Shown: one piece after another, positions 35,901 to 45,196 of the stretch
Position numbering within the stretch: position 1 is the stretch's first letter
Layout of the letters: each line of letters begins with the position of its first letter
Source of the DNA: Bacillus spizizenii TU-B-10
Lineage (GTDB): Bacteria; Bacillota; Bacilli; Bacillales; Bacillaceae
Length of the DNA stretch: 64,000 nucleotides
Direction of reading: 5' to 3'
Assembly (NCBI RefSeq): GCF_000227465.1
Contig: NC_016047.1
Location: 1,503,001-1,567,000 of the forward strand
Notes under the pieces: model-generated
What the model was told of the DNA's origin: nothing
The model's database searches: none
What the model saw: the letters and a program-made list of their open reading frames with translations, nothing else
Translations under genes and position numbers: made by a program

Positions 35901-36221
35901 TTATTGCAAACGCCACTTTTCATATTGTGACATTTCTTTTTTAATCAGCATCCAAATCAAACCTAAAACAGCTGCATCGTCAATGATCCCAAGACCGAGT
36001 AAAACATCTGGAATGATATCGAGCGGCATGGCGATATATAAGATGGCAGCAGTTAGAAGAAAAAGCGTTTTAACCTGGGAACGTGGATAGTCGCCGTTTC
36101 TCCAATCGCGAAGCATTTGAAAAAAAACAGTAATGTGCTGGATACATTTTTTTCGGTTTTTCCTTTTTAACATCGCTTTTCCGCCTGCCGCTCCGAGCAT
36201 CATTGCTTTCTTTTTCTTCAT
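35901..36221 (-). CDS. ykvA: Small membrane protein YkvA (DUF1232)
   Basis: 106 aa from the ATG at 36221, behind GCAGGAGGGA; the frame opens further upstream at 36293. Very basic start (MKKKKAMMLGAAGGKAMLKR). DUF1232 core: LFLLTAAILYIAMPLDIIPD and GLGIIDDAAVLGLIWMLIKK, two hydrophobic segments around the conserved PxDxIPD. Function of the family unknown. Confidence 0.85.
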   Translation of the reverse strand: MKKKKAMMLGAAGGKAMLKRKNRKKCIQHITVFFQMLRDWRNGDYPRSQVKTLFLLTAAILYIAMPLDIIPDVLLGLGIIDDAAVLGLIWMLIKKEMSQYEKWRLQ

Positions 36222-36423
36222 CGGGCATCCCTCCTGCTTGGCGGTGTGTTTAAGATATTCTTCATCTGGGTATTGTTCTTCTAATCCTATCAATATATCT
36301 ATTATACCTGAAAAAATAACTTATTTAATGAAAATATGTTTACAAATAAAGTATAATCTGTAATAATGCACAATAACCCAATCAAACTTGTTTCCTATTT
36401 CTTAGCGGCGAGGGGTGAAGTGA

Positions 36424-36681
36424 ATGGGCGGTTCTTCTGAACAAGAAAGATTGTTGGTGTCTATTGATGAAAAAAGAAAGTTAATGATAGATGCCGCTAG
36501 AAAGCAGGGATTTACAGGGCATGACACGATCAGACACAGTCAGGAGCTGGATTGTTTAATAAATGAATATCACCAGCTCATGCAAGAAAACGAACATTCT
36601 CAAGGGATTCAAGGCCTTGTAAAGAAATTAGGCTTGTGGCCCCGCAGAGATGTTATGCCAGCATATGATGCAAATAAATAG
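36424..36681 (+). CDS. spo0E: Aspartyl-phosphate phosphatase Spo0E
   Basis: 85 aa; ATG at 36424 behind GGGGTGAAG. The HSQELDCLINEYHQLM helix contains the SQELD signature of the Spo0E family. Removes phosphate from Spo0A and so delays sporulation; the C-terminal tail (LWPRRDVMPAYDANK) tunes activity. Sits between ykvA and eag, one gene from kinD, so opposing phosphorelay activities are close neighbours. Confidence 0.96.
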   Translation: MGGSSEQERLLVSIDEKRKLMIDAARKQGFTGHDTIRHSQELDCLINEYHQLMQENEHSQGIQGLVKKLGLWPRRDVMPAYDANK

Positions 36682-36766
36682 CGGCGCTGTCAAATGCATA
36701 TATAAAGAGAGAGCTTTTCAGAAGCGCTCTTTTTTTCTGGAAAAATTCATATGAAAGAGGGAACTG

Positions 36767-37198
36767 ATGAAAGAACTGGCGATTCTCATTACTGAAATGG
36801 TCAATCAATTTCATGACGCTTTTATCTCATTATGCGGAATGTTTGGCATTCATTTAACCGACAAAGAGATGCATTTTTGGGTGATCGGCATTTTTGGCAT
36901 AATCTTTTTCGGCGTCACTCACGCTGTGTTTTCATGGCTTTCTAAATGGAGCATGACAGCCTTGTCCTTTATCTATACCGTTACAGTGATCATTGTTATC
37001 GTATTTGCGATTGAAATTCAGCAAAAAGTGACGGGGAGAGGGAACATGGAGTTTTTAGATGCCACGGAAGGGTTAAAGGGTTTTTTAGTATTCTTTATGT
37101 TTTTTTTGCTTCTGAAATTGCTGTTCCGCTTCATCAAAATACTTTTTTCTGGCAGAACAGCAAGCAAGTCGACTGGCAATCCACGGTCACGAAGATAA
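36767..37198 (+). CDS. eag: Membrane protein Eag, function unknown
   Basis: 143 aa; ATG at 36767 behind GAAAGAGGGAACTG. Three hydrophobic segments: [39 protein letters not shown] and [20 protein letters not shown], with a basic C-terminus. Matches the gene called eag downstream of spo0E in strain 168 (symbol from memory). No enzymatic motif. Confidence 0.75.
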   Translation: MKELAILITEMVNQFHDAFISLCGMFGIHLTDKEMHFWVIGIFGIIFFGVTHAVFSWLSKWSMTALSFIYTVTVIIVIVFAIEIQQKVTGRGNMEFLDATEGLKGFLVFFMFFLLLKLLFRFIKILFSGRTASKSTGNPRSRR

Positions 37199-37226
37199 AA
37201 AACCCTCCTGACACGGTCAGGGGGGC
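37199..37226 (-). terminator. Terminator of kinD
   Basis: On the minus strand CCCCCTGAC pairs with GTCAGGAGGG, followed by TTTTTTATC. It also lies at the end of convergent eag. Confidence 0.75.
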
Positions 37227-38746
37227 TATGAAGCGGATACGGGGAGGGTGATCGTCACCTCTGTGCCTCTTCGCACTTCACTTTCGATATGAATAGAGCC
37301 ACCGTACATCAGAACGATCCGTTTACATACGACAAGGCCGAGACCGGTTCCTTTTTCTTTAGAAGTAACAAAGGGAAGGAAGATATGATCCAGCATTTCC
37401 TGAGAAATCCCTTCACCGTTATCCACAACTTTGATAATGGCCTTTTTATCCAAAGCTCCCACTGAGATCGTCAGTTTGCCTCCTTCAGGCATTGACTCGA
37501 GGCCATTTTTTGCTACATTTAAAATCACTTGTTTAATATGATCTTTGGTGCATTTTACGAGCAAAGGCTGCTCAGTTAAATACTGTAATTCGACTTCAAC
37601 ATTGTATAGGTTGCCCTCAGAATAGATGATCGGCATAATTTCACCGATAATATCCTGGAGCGAGTTCAGCTCCCATTTTTCAGCTGTCGGCTTGCCGAGA
37701 ACGAGAAACTCACTCACAATTTGATTAATGCGCTTTATCTCTTGTTCGATAATGGAGAAGTAAAGCTGATCTTCTTCACCTTTATATTTCTTTTGCAACA
37801 GCTGAATAAAGCCGCTTATGCCGGTGAGCGGGTTACGGATTTCATGGGCTGTGCTGGCAGCAAGCGTTCCGATCAGCTCTAATTTTTGCGCCTCATTTTC
37901 TGAGCGCTCCAGCTGTGTCTGCCGCTTCAGCAAATAATACAGCACGAGAATAAAAAGGATATTCAGCAGAACAATACTACATGAAAGCGGAAGCACAAGG
38001 CTTTTCGTCAGTTCTTCTATTGTAACCGGGTTCGGATATACTTTCATATTCCAGCTGATATCATCCAGATATCCGCTGACAGGTTTCTGATCTATTGCAT
38101 GTGAGGCCTGTCCGCTCGTAAAAATTATTTTTCCGTCTTGATTCACAACTTCAATATAAACATCAGGGCTAAGTAAGTTAATGAGATTTTTCAGATAATC
38201 AATTTGAATAGCTGCGACGAGATAATTTGTCACATTTCGTTTTGAGTCCAAAACAGGGACACAAATTGTAAAAATCGGCTGGCCTGTAATTCTGCTCGAA
38301 TAACTATCTGAAATGACTGTCTTTTTTGTTTCCTTCGCTTTTGTAAAAAAAGATCTGTCGGCCAGGTTTACTTTCATTTTTAACTCTGTTGTGCTTGCGG
38401 TGACGTCTCCTTTGGCATTTAGAAAATAGAGACCGGAAAATCTCGGCTCTGAATCAAAGGTTTTTTCCAAAATCGACTGCATTTTCTTTATATCAACCGG
38501 TCTGTCGATGGCGATGGACAAGGAAGTCATTCTCGCCTCTGTTTCTCCGATTAAATAATTGATTTTGTTGCGGTGAAGATTCAGCATTACACTCGCTTCT
38601 TGCTTATGTTCTGCAGCTATTGTATCTTTTTCTTTTTCATATACGAAAAAGCTGATGACGATTGCCGGAATCACGACCAGTATAATATAAAGTTTGACTC
38701 TCCCGCAGGCGCCTTTTAGTATTTTCAATTTGCATCGCTCCAACAT
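37226..38746 (-). CDS. kinD: Membrane sporulation kinase KinD
   Basis: 506 aa. Membrane helix at about 16-36, an extracytoplasmic double-Cache sensor domain (about 37-245) with ISDSYSSRITGQPIFTICVP, a second helix (about 255-277), then HisKA with STAHEIRNPLTGISGF (His301) and an HATPase with NGLESMPEGG, DNGEGI and GTGLGLVV. Feeds the Spo0F phosphorelay; linked in B. subtilis to matrix and biofilm control. The first ATG at 38746 has only a weak site; a TTG nine bases after TTGGAG would remove seven residues. Confidence 0.94.
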   Translation of the reverse strand: MLERCKLKILKGACGRVKLYIILVVIPAIVISFFVYEKEKDTIAAEHKQEASVMLNLHRNKINYLIGETEARMTSLSIAIDRPVDIKKMQSILEKTFDSEPRFSGLYFLNAKGDVTASTTELKMKVNLADRSFFTKAKETKKTVISDSYSSRITGQPIFTICVPVLDSKRNVTNYLVAAIQIDYLKNLINLLSPDVYIEVVNQDGKIIFTSGQASHAIDQKPVSGYLDDISWNMKVYPNPVTIEELTKSLVLPLSCSIVLLNILFILVLYYLLKRQTQLERSENEAQKLELIGTLAASTAHEIRNPLTGISGFIQLLQKKYKGEEDQLYFSIIEQEIKRINQIVSEFLVLGKPTAEKWELNSLQDIIGEIMPIIYSEGNLYNVEVELQYLTEQPLLVKCTKDHIKQVILNVAKNGLESMPEGGKLTISVGALDKKAIIKVVDNGEGISQEMLDHIFLPFVTSKEKGTGLGLVVCKRIVLMYGGSIHIESEVRRGTEVTITLPVSAS

Positions 38747-38937
38747 ACACCTGATTAGAGGTATTATATCATTGTTTCTTCTTCTTTAATAAGAAAAAAT
38801 AACCAAAAAAATTAGAAAAGATGTTGAGCAGCTTATAATATAAAAAAGAAGAGAAATATTGGAAAGATTTTTATTGACATTTCGGTCTTTGTTTATTAAT
38901 GTTTCTCTGTAACGGTTTCTAAAAGGATGATTGAGAC

Positions 38938-39375
38938 ATGACAGAAAAATCACTGAAGTTATTTATCGTGCTGTCGCGCGCGTATCGGTCCATTAACGAT
39001 CATATGAATAAGCATATTCATAAGCATGGACTAAACCCGACTGAATTTGCTGTGCTAGAGCTGTTGTACCATAAAGGCGATCAGCCGCTGCAGCAGATAG
39101 GAGATAAAATTCTCTTGGCTAGCGGGAGCATCACATACGTTGTAGATAAGCTGGAACAAAAAGAACTCCTCATTCGGAAAGCGTCTCCTACAGACAGACG
39201 TGTGACATTTGCACAAATTACTGAAAAAGGCATCGGTCTTTTGAATGATATTTTTCCTGATCACGCTGCTGAAATTGATGAAATGATCAGCGTATTAAGC
39301 GAAGAAGAGGTAGAGATGTGCACGGAAATGTTAAAAAGAGTAGGATTAAACGCAAAACAGTTTCATAATAAGTAA
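38938..39375 (+). CDS. mhqR: MarR-family quinone-responsive repressor MhqR
   Basis: 145 aa; ATG at 38938 behind AAAGGATGATTGAGAC. MarR winged helix: NPTEFAVLELLYHKGDQ, LLASGSITYVVDKLEQ and DRRVTFAQITEKG. In B. subtilis MhqR represses azoreductase and dioxygenase genes and is relieved by hydroquinones. None of its known targets lies nearby. Very similar to YkoM at 4.1 kb. Terminator shared with motB. Confidence 0.9.
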   Translation: MTEKSLKLFIVLSRAYRSINDHMNKHIHKHGLNPTEFAVLELLYHKGDQPLQQIGDKILLASGSITYVVDKLEQKELLIRKASPTDRRVTFAQITEKGIGLLNDIFPDHAAEIDEMISVLSEEEVEMCTEMLKRVGLNAKQFHNK

Positions 39376-39412
39376 AAAAAGGAAGCCTGATATGTCACAG
39401 GCTTCCTTTTTA
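39376..39412. terminator. Bidirectional terminator between mhqR and motB
   Basis: AAAAAGGAAGCCTG pairs with CAGGCTTCCTTTTT. Confidence 0.88.
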
Positions 39413-39413
39413 A

Positions 39414-40199
39414 CTATTTTTCATTTGTTTCCGCTGCGCCTCTCGGCAAGATGAGAACTTCAACACGCCGGTTTTTGCTTCGGCCTTCCGCTGTTTTGTT
39501 GGAAGCAACCGGTTTATACTCACCATACCCCTTGGCACTGAATACTTTTGCATCGAGCTTAGGGTTTTCAATCAGTAGCCCCATAAAGTTGACCGCTCTC
39601 ATGACGCTTAAATGCCAGTTTGATTGGAATTCAGAATTTTTAATTGGCATATTATCAGTATGTCCGCTAATAATGATATTTCTTGGCGGATTAATCACAA
39701 GAAGATTTGAAATCTCTTTTGCAAGCGGAACATCTTCCTTACGGATGGTCGCTTTCCCAGAATCAAAGAAGATACTGTCTTTAATCGTAATCAGAAGGCC
39801 TTCACTAGTCATCTTCGTTTCCAGCTGATGTTCCAGCTTTTTATCTTTGATGAACTTTTCCACCTGGCTCTTCACATTTTCAAGTTCTTTTTGATCAGCG
39901 GCTTTTTCTTTTTCTTTCTTGTTTTTCTCTTTCTCTTCTTTATCCTTTTCAACTTCATCGATTCCGTCTGACTCGTTTTCTGGAGGGGTGACACTGGAGT
40001 AGTCCATTACGCCGGTGCCGCCTGTAAAGACTTCATTAAATGATTTTGAAAGCATCTGAAACTTAGCTGCGTCAATCGAGCTGCTCGCGTACAGCACAAT
40101 AAATAATGCCAGGAGAAGAGTAAGGATGTCGGCGTAAGGGACGAGCCATGATTCATCAACGTGTTCGTCCTCATGCTTCTTCTTCTTTTTTCTCGCCAT
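39414..40199 (-). CDS. motB: Flagellar stator protein MotB
   Basis: 261 aa from the ATG at 40199 (MARKKKKKHEDEHVDESWLV), behind AAGGAGAGG. One membrane helix with the proton-binding Asp in VPYADILTLLLALFIVLYAS, a charged Glu/Lys linker (about 75-130), then an OmpA-like peptidoglycan-binding domain with IISGHTDNMPI and SKNRRVEVLI. Forms the proton-driven stator with MotA. Start overlaps the end of motA by 29 bases. Confidence 0.96.
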   Translation of the reverse strand: MARKKKKKHEDEHVDESWLVPYADILTLLLALFIVLYASSSIDAAKFQMLSKSFNEVFTGGTGVMDYSSVTPPENESDGIDEVEKDKEEKEKNKKEKEKAADQKELENVKSQVEKFIKDKKLEHQLETKMTSEGLLITIKDSIFFDSGKATIRKEDVPLAKEISNLLVINPPRNIIISGHTDNMPIKNSEFQSNWHLSVMRAVNFMGLLIENPKLDAKVFSAKGYGEYKPVASNKTAEGRSKNRRVEVLILPRGAAETNEK

Positions 40200-40983
40200 T
40201 TTGCGCCTCTCCTTGTTCTGCAAATTTCAAGCGGTCCTTCGCAGGAAGATACATTAAAAGCTTTTGTTCGATGACTTTCGGTGCCTGTCCTTCTAAAACG
40301 GATAAAACACCTTCAATCATGACCTCACGCAGTTTTACTTCTTGTTTTGATTTGCGTTTTAATTTATTTGCGAAAGGATGCCATAATACATATCCCGTAA
40401 AGATACCGAGAAGGGTGGCGACAAAGGCTGCACTGATAGCGTGTCCAAGCTCATCTGTATTGTCCATATGAGAGAGGGCGGCAATCAGTCCGATTACAGC
40501 GCCTAGTACTCCAAGTGTCGGCGCGTACGTTCCCGCCTGTGTAAAAATAGCGGCTCCGGCTTGGTGCCTGTCCTCCATCGCTTCGACTTCCTCTGTCATG
40601 ATATCTCTGATAAATTCCGCACTTTGCCCGTCAACAGCCATGCTGAGCCCGTTTTTCAGGAAAGCGTCATCTACATCCTCAATGCTTGCTTCTAAAGCAA
40701 GCAGGCCTTCGCGGCGTGCAAGCTGGGCCCATTCAGAGAACATAGGAATGAGCTCCTCTATCGTCAGCTGTTTGTTTTCTTTAAATAACACTCGGAACAG
40801 CGCAGGCACTTTTTTAATTTCTTTTGTTGGGAACGCAATAACGACTGCTGAGATTGTCCCGGCGATAATAATTAAAATGGCAGCTGGGTTTGCAAGCGCA
40901 CTGAAACTGACGCCTTTCAGAACCATCCCCACGCTCAATGCCACAAAAGCAAGAATAACACCTATTAACGAAGTTTTATCCAT
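40171..40983 (-). CDS. motA: Flagellar stator protein MotA
   Basis: 270 aa from the ATG at 40983 (MDKTSLIGVILAFVALSVGM). The frame stays open to 41073, but that stretch holds the sigma-D promoter. Four membrane helices; the cytoplasmic loop (about 60-150) interacts with FliG; PTLGVLGAVIGLIAAL is the third-helix signature. Surrounds MotB to form the proton channel. First gene of motAB, transcribed from the sigma-D promoter at 41025-41051. Confidence 0.96.
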   Translation of the reverse strand: MDKTSLIGVILAFVALSVGMVLKGVSFSALANPAAILIIIAGTISAVVIAFPTKEIKKVPALFRVLFKENKQLTIEELIPMFSEWAQLARREGLLALEASIEDVDDAFLKNGLSMAVDGQSAEFIRDIMTEEVEAMEDRHQAGAAIFTQAGTYAPTLGVLGAVIGLIAALSHMDNTDELGHAISAAFVATLLGIFTGYVLWHPFANKLKRKSKQEVKLREVMIEGVLSVLEGQAPKVIEQKLLMYLPAKDRLKFAEQGEAQNGEKKEEEA

Positions 40984-41024
40984 AGTTTTCACCAAATCCT
41001 TTTTTACTAGCTTGTCTATGGTTA

Positions 41025-41051
41025 ATATCGGTTTTGGTGCCCGGAACTTTA
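41025..41051 (-). promoter_or_regulatory. Sigma-D promoter of motAB
   Basis: On the minus strand TAAA (41048-41051), 15-base spacer, ACCGATAT (41025-41032). The consensus is TAAA-N15-GCCGATAT, so there is one mismatch. Confidence 0.85.
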
Positions 41052-41109
41052 GGGACATTGTGAATTTGTTCATGAAATATTCAAGGAAGAGGCATAGTAG
41101 GGAGAAATA

Positions 41110-41142
41110 AACAAAAACGGGCCTTTCGAAATTGAAAAGCCC
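41110..41142 (-). terminator. Terminator of the 30-aa minus-strand ORF
   Basis: On the minus strand CGGGCTTTT pairs with AAAGGCCCG, followed by TTTTTG. It stands right after the small ORF ending at 41149, while clpE has its own terminator further upstream. Confidence 0.75.
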
Positions 41143-41148
41143 GAGAGT

Positions 41149-41241
41149 TTAGCGGTATTGAATTTGGCAGTTTGTTTGCAAGCTGTCCTTCAGACAGTTT
41201 TCATATAATAATAGAAATAAATATTCACTGTATATAAACAT
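41149..41241 (-). CDS. 30-aa ORF between clpE and motA
   Basis: ATG at 41241 with a near-perfect ribosome site on the minus strand, AAGGAGGGATGGAAC. The 30 residues are MFIYSEYLFLLLYENC, then LKDSLQTNCQIQYR: a hydrophobic, aromatic first half and a polar second half with two cysteines. It lies after the clpE terminator and before a dedicated terminator, as expected of an independent short gene. No recognised family. A non-coding RNA is the alternative. Confidence 0.5.
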   Translation of the reverse strand: MFIYSEYLFLLLYENCLKDSLQTNCQIQYR

Positions 41242-41335
41242 GTTCCATCCCTCCTTAAGAAAAGTGTAAAGGATGAAGGGAAGTAACGCTTCGGAGGAAG
41301 GAACGGTATTTTCTCAGTAAAGAGTATGAATCCGC

Positions 41336-41370
41336 AAAAAAGCGGCTTCCTAAATAGGAAACCGCTGATT
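41336..41370 (-). terminator. Terminator of clpE
   Basis: On the minus strand CAGCGGTTTCC pairs with GGAAGCCGCT, followed by six T. Confidence 0.85.
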
Positions 41371-41371
41371 A

Positions 41372-43471
41372 TTATTTCGCTTGCACTTTGATTGTATGAT
41401 CTTCTGCAATGACGTGAAAACTTGTGATCTCGCTATTGTCAAGCAGCAGATCGGTCATTTTATCCTCAATCCATTCTTGGATGGTTCTTCTGAGCGGACG
41501 TGCGCCGAATGATGGGTGGTAGCCCAGCTCAGCGATTATTTCTTTCGCTTCGTCTGTCACACTCAAGCTGATGCCGCGTTCTGACAATGTTTCTTCAAGT
41601 TCTCCAAGCAGCAGGCTGACGATTTTGACCAAATGTTCTTTTTCCAGTGAGCGGAACTCAATAATGCTGTCAAAACGGTTGAGGAACTCAGGTTTAAAGA
41701 ACATGCTCAGTGAATCAATCAATGTTTGTTCTTCGATTACACTGTCATCTGATTGGAAACCGACTTTCGTTTGTTTCTCACCAGCACCCGCGTTGCTTGT
41801 CATGATAATCACAGTGTCTTTAAAGCTTACGGTTCTGCCTTGGCTGTCTGTCAGACGGCCGTCCTCCATAATTTGCAGGAACATATGCTGAACGTCAGGG
41901 TGTGCTTTCTCAATCTCATCGAGCAACACGATGCTGTATGGATTGCGGCGCACTTTTTCTGTTAATTGCCCAGCTTCCTCATGGCCGACATATCCAGGCG
42001 GTGAACCGATGATTTTAGAAACGGCATGTTTCTCCATGTATTCGCTCATATCGAGTCGGATCATAGCGTCTTTTGTGCCGAATAATTCATCTGCCAGCGT
42101 TTTAGAAAGTTCTGTTTTCCCTACGCCAGTAGGGCCGACAAAGAGGAAGGAGCCTACTGGTCTGTTTTTGGATTTTAATCCGGCGCGGCTTCGTCTTACC
42201 GCTTTTGCCACTTTTTGAACAGCGGCTTCTTGTCCGATCACGCGTTCACGAAGTTTTGCTTCAAGCTCTTTCATTTTTGTTTGTTCATCTGCCTGCAGTT
42301 TGCCGACAGGGATGCCTGTTTTTTGTTCAATGATATCCTGAATGTGCTCAGCTTTCACAGTGACAGCGGAATGAGCAGAAGAGCTGTTCAGCTTTTTCTC
42401 TAATGCAATTTCTTCATCACGGAGTTTTGCCGCCAGTTCGTAATTTTCTTCTTCCAAGGCTTTTGTTTTTTCGGCTTCAATCGCAGTTAAGCGTTCAGCC
42501 GCATCTTCGTCATTCAGCTCATCAATTAACAGATTGGCTTTTGAACCTGCTTCATCTAATAAGTCAATTGCTTTATCCGGCAGGTGTCTGTCCTGAATGT
42601 AGCGGGATGATAAAGTCACACATGCTTTGATTGCTTCATCACTGAATGTCACGCCATGATATGCTTCGTATTTGTCTTTGATCCCTTGCAGAATGAGGAT
42701 GGCCTGTTCAATTGAAGGCTCCTGCACCATAACAGGCTGAAAACGTCTTTCCAGCGCGGCATCTTTTTCGATTTGACGGTATTCTTTCAGTGTTGTCGCA
42801 CCGATGACTTGCAGTTCACCTCTGGCAAGTGCAGGTTTAAGAATGTTGCCAGCGTCCATTGATCCTTCAGCAGAGCCTGCGCCAACGAGAAGATGAATTT
42901 CATCAATGAACAGAATGACATTTTTTCGTTCTTTCAGCTCAGTGATCAGCTGTTTCATTCTCTCTTCAAATTGGCCTCTGATTCCTGTGTTTGCAACAAG
43001 GGATGCAACATCAAGCAAGTAAAGCTCTTTGTTTTTCAGTTTGTTTGGAACATCACCTTCAGCAATTTTTAAAGCAAGTCCTTCGGCGATGGCGGTTTTC
43101 CCAACACCCGGCTCACCAATGAGAACTGGATTGTTTTTGTTGCGGCGGTTCAGAATTTCGATCACGCGCGCCACTTCTTCATCACGGCCGATGACGGGGT
43201 CAATGAGACCTGCTTTTGCACCGTTTGTAATATTTTGAGCCAGCTCATCAAGCAATCCTTTTTTCTCGCTTTGTTTTGCTGCGCTATGTTCTTTCGGCTG
43301 GAATGCTTGTTCAAACGGAAAACCGAAAGAGTGAGGACCCATGCTCATTGAGGGTTTACGAGTCAGTTCGTTATAGCAGGTTTCACATAGAACCATATGT
43401 TTATGAACGGAATTTATTTGCATGTTAAGGCGAATCGTCGCCTCGTTTTGATGACAATGTTGACAACGCAT
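41372..43471 (-). CDS. clpE: ATP-dependent Clp protease ATPase subunit ClpE
   Basis: 699 aa from the ATG at 43471, behind AAGGAGGT. N-terminal zinc finger (Cys3, Cys6, Cys29, Cys32), first AAA+ module with [14 protein letters not shown], an UVR-like linker ([20 protein letters not shown]), second AAA+ module with [12 protein letters not shown], and a ClpP-docking loop region. Unfolds damaged proteins for ClpP and helps to inactivate CtsR after heat stress. Controlled by five CtsR boxes and two promoters upstream. Confidence 0.96.
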   Translation of the reverse strand: MRCQHCHQNEATIRLNMQINSVHKHMVLCETCYNELTRKPSMSMGPHSFGFPFEQAFQPKEHSAAKQSEKKGLLDELAQNITNGAKAGLIDPVIGRDEEVARVIEILNRRNKNNPVLIGEPGVGKTAIAEGLALKIAEGDVPNKLKNKELYLLDVASLVANTGIRGQFEERMKQLITELKERKNVILFIDEIHLLVGAGSAEGSMDAGNILKPALARGELQVIGATTLKEYRQIEKDAALERRFQPVMVQEPSIEQAILILQGIKDKYEAYHGVTFSDEAIKACVTLSSRYIQDRHLPDKAIDLLDEAGSKANLLIDELNDEDAAERLTAIEAEKTKALEEENYELAAKLRDEEIALEKKLNSSSAHSAVTVKAEHIQDIIEQKTGIPVGKLQADEQTKMKELEAKLRERVIGQEAAVQKVAKAVRRSRAGLKSKNRPVGSFLFVGPTGVGKTELSKTLADELFGTKDAMIRLDMSEYMEKHAVSKIIGSPPGYVGHEEAGQLTEKVRRNPYSIVLLDEIEKAHPDVQHMFLQIMEDGRLTDSQGRTVSFKDTVIIMTSNAGAGEKQTKVGFQSDDSVIEEQTLIDSLSMFFKPEFLNRFDSIIEFRSLEKEHLVKIVSLLLGELEETLSERGISLSVTDEAKEIIAELGYHPSFGARPLRRTIQEWIEDKMTDLLLDNSEITSFHVIAEDHTIKVQAK

Positions 43472-43492
43472 TTGCCAAAACCTCCTTAAAAG

Positions 43493-43702
43493 TTTGATCT
43501 TCTTTGACCAATGAATGTGAATAAAAAGGTCGTTTGTATTTGACCTTCTTTGACTATTAGTATACGGCAAACTTAACGGCTTTCAAAACAATTTGCTCAG
43601 AGCAGTCTGACTATTTGACTAACTTTGACCAATTGGTTTTTAAAAAAGGCCGGTTCATTTTGACCAACTTTGATTAATAGTATACTCTGACCATCTTTGA
43701 CT
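43493..43702 (-). promoter_or_regulatory. Five CtsR heptad operators upstream of clpE
   Basis: Five copies of TTTGACY-N3-TTTGACY (as read on the plus strand) start at 43493, 43539, 43614, 43659 and 43686. The half-sites vary slightly (TTTGATC, TTTGATT, TCTGACC). The CtsR consensus is a direct repeat of (A/G)GTCAAA spaced by three bases. With the two promoters they fill most of the 367-base gap before ykvI. Confidence 0.92.
43559..43586 (-). promoter_or_regulatory. clpE proximal promoter
   Basis: On the minus strand TTGAAA (43581-43586), 16-base spacer, TATACT (43559-43564). A CtsR box abuts the -10 box. Confidence 0.7.
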
Positions 43703-43707
43703 TTCAA
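43679..43707 (-). promoter_or_regulatory. clpE distal promoter
   Basis: On the minus strand TTGAAA (43702-43707), 17-base spacer, TATACT (43679-43684). A CtsR operator lies inside the spacer and another just downstream. Confidence 0.7.
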
Positions 43708-43838
43708 GTCTTTTGCGTAAAAAATTTTTGATTTGTTTACACAGTAAAACATGTTTTCTTCGTCTTTTCAAGGAACTTGTCTCATAGGTTATAAAAAGGC
43801 ATATATGGACAAAACTGCGGTTCGTTCGGAGGGGAGAA

Positions 43839-44882
43839 ATGGAACAATCAAAAGGGTCTGCAAGTCAGCTTGCTTTTGTGTATGTCGGTACAGTAGTCGG
43901 AGCTGGATTTGCGACTGGCAGGGAAATTGTTGAGTTTTTTCTGAAGTTCGGCTGGTTCGGTTTATTCGGTATTATCATCAGCGGCGGGATGTTTACGTTT
44001 TTGGGGGCCAAGCTGATGATCATTTCAAAGCGAATCAATGCCAAGTCATATCAAGAAATGAATATATTTTTGTTCGGTGCGACAGCTGGGCGGATTATCA
44101 ATGTGTTTATGCTGTTTGTTCTCCTCGGTGTCACATCTGTTATGCTTTCTGGGGCAGGGGCGCTTTTTGAGGAGCAGCTGGGGATGTCTGCTCAGATTGG
44201 GATGCTGATTACAATTGGATTGAGCTTAATTGTGATGACTAAAGGGGTAAAAGGCATTTTCGGTGTCAATGTGTTTGTTGTTCCTCTTTTGATCATCTTT
44301 TCTATGATTGTGGTGGCCGACTCTTTTATTTTCAGCGAGTCGCGGAACGCAGCTCAGTGGGTCTGGCCACATCGCTGGGACTGGCTGTTGTCAGCGGTTT
44401 CTTACGGCGCTTTGAATTTATCGCTTGCCCAAGCGGTTTTGGTTCCACTGGCGAATGAAATGCCATCGGAAAAAGTAATAAAAAAAGGCGCTTTAGTTGG
44501 AGGCACGATGCTGACGATTGTGCTGTCCGCGAGTTTTCTGTCATTGTCGACACTCCCGGATGTATTTTTGTATGATATACCGATGGCTCAAGTGGTTTAT
44601 CTCTTTGCGCGATCTGTCCATTTGATTTATTTGCTCATTATTTTCGGTGAAGTGTTCACATCAGTTATCGGCAATCTATATGGGTTGGAAAAACAAGTGC
44701 AGAGCTTTCTGCCAATGAAAAGCAAATATATCTTTGCAGCCATTATGATTACGGCTTATATCACGAGCCAAATTGGATACGGCAAGCTGATTTCAACGAT
44801 TTATCCTTTGTTTGGCTATGTGAGTTTGGCCTTCATAGGCGCCCTGATTTGCAAAAAGTCTCCCCGGCGGCGCAGTTTGTAA
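43839..44882 (+). CDS. ykvI: Membrane transporter YkvI
   Basis: 347 aa; ATG at 43839 behind GGAGGGGAG. Ten or so transmembrane helices with a LeuT/APC-like beginning: FVYVGTVVGAGFATGREIVE, where the unwound glycine-rich first helix would bind substrate and Na+. Later helix: SAVSYGALNLSLAQAVLVPL. It starts about 130 bases from the clpE promoters in divergent orientation. Substrate unknown; the neighbouring queuosine genes do not by themselves make it a queuosine-precursor carrier. Confidence 0.82.
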   Translation: MEQSKGSASQLAFVYVGTVVGAGFATGREIVEFFLKFGWFGLFGIIISGGMFTFLGAKLMIISKRINAKSYQEMNIFLFGATAGRIINVFMLFVLLGVTSVMLSGAGALFEEQLGMSAQIGMLITIGLSLIVMTKGVKGIFGVNVFVVPLLIIFSMIVVADSFIFSESRNAAQWVWPHRWDWLLSAVSYGALNLSLAQAVLVPLANEMPSEKVIKKGALVGGTMLTIVLSASFLSLSTLPDVFLYDIPMAQVVYLFARSVHLIYLLIIFGEVFTSVIGNLYGLEKQVQSFLPMKSKYIFAAIMITAYITSQIGYGKLISTIYPLFGYVSLAFIGALICKKSPRRRSL

Positions 44883-45028
44883 CATACATATATAATGAAG
44901 CGAGCCGTCATTGCAGAACGATGCTTGAACGGAAAGCTAGGGGCTGACTTTTTTTATTGTCAAGAAAAACAACATTATGGTAAGATAGCAGAAGTGAAAA
45001 ATTGAAGAAAATCCGTACGATATGCGGG
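44883..45028 (+). other. Gap after ykvI, before the preQ1 riboswitch
   Basis: No ORF with a ribosome site is seen. A probable que promoter lies near TTGTCA at about 44957 and TAAGAT at about 44981, though the spacing is only roughly right. Confidence 0.4.
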
Positions 45029-45095
45029 AGAGGTTCTAGCTACACCCTCTATAAAAAACTAAGGACGAGCTGTATCCTTGGATACGGCCTTTTTT
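45029..45095 (+). ncRNA. PreQ1-I riboswitch of queCDEF
   Basis: The compact aptamer AGAGGTTCTAGC at 45029-45040 continues through ACCCTCTATAAAAAACTAA to 45062, followed by a terminator in which GCTGTATCC (45069-45077) pairs with GGATACGGC (45080-45088) and a T tract follows. The class binds pre-queuosine-1 and shuts off its own biosynthesis genes. Confidence 0.96.
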
Positions 45096-45106
45096 ATGTT
45101 TTTCTA

Positions 45107-45134
45107 GAGCACCTTCCGAAAAGGTGTTTTTTTG
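45107..45134 (+). terminator. Second hairpin terminator before queC
   Basis: CACCTT (45110-45115) pairs with AAGGTG (45121-45126) and is followed by seven T. It stands after the riboswitch terminator but still 60 bases before queC. Confidence 0.7.
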
Positions 45135-45196
45135 TGTAAATCAGCTGTAGCGATGTCTCTCGCCGAAAGTTTTTATTGCGGAGAAGGAGAGGAATC

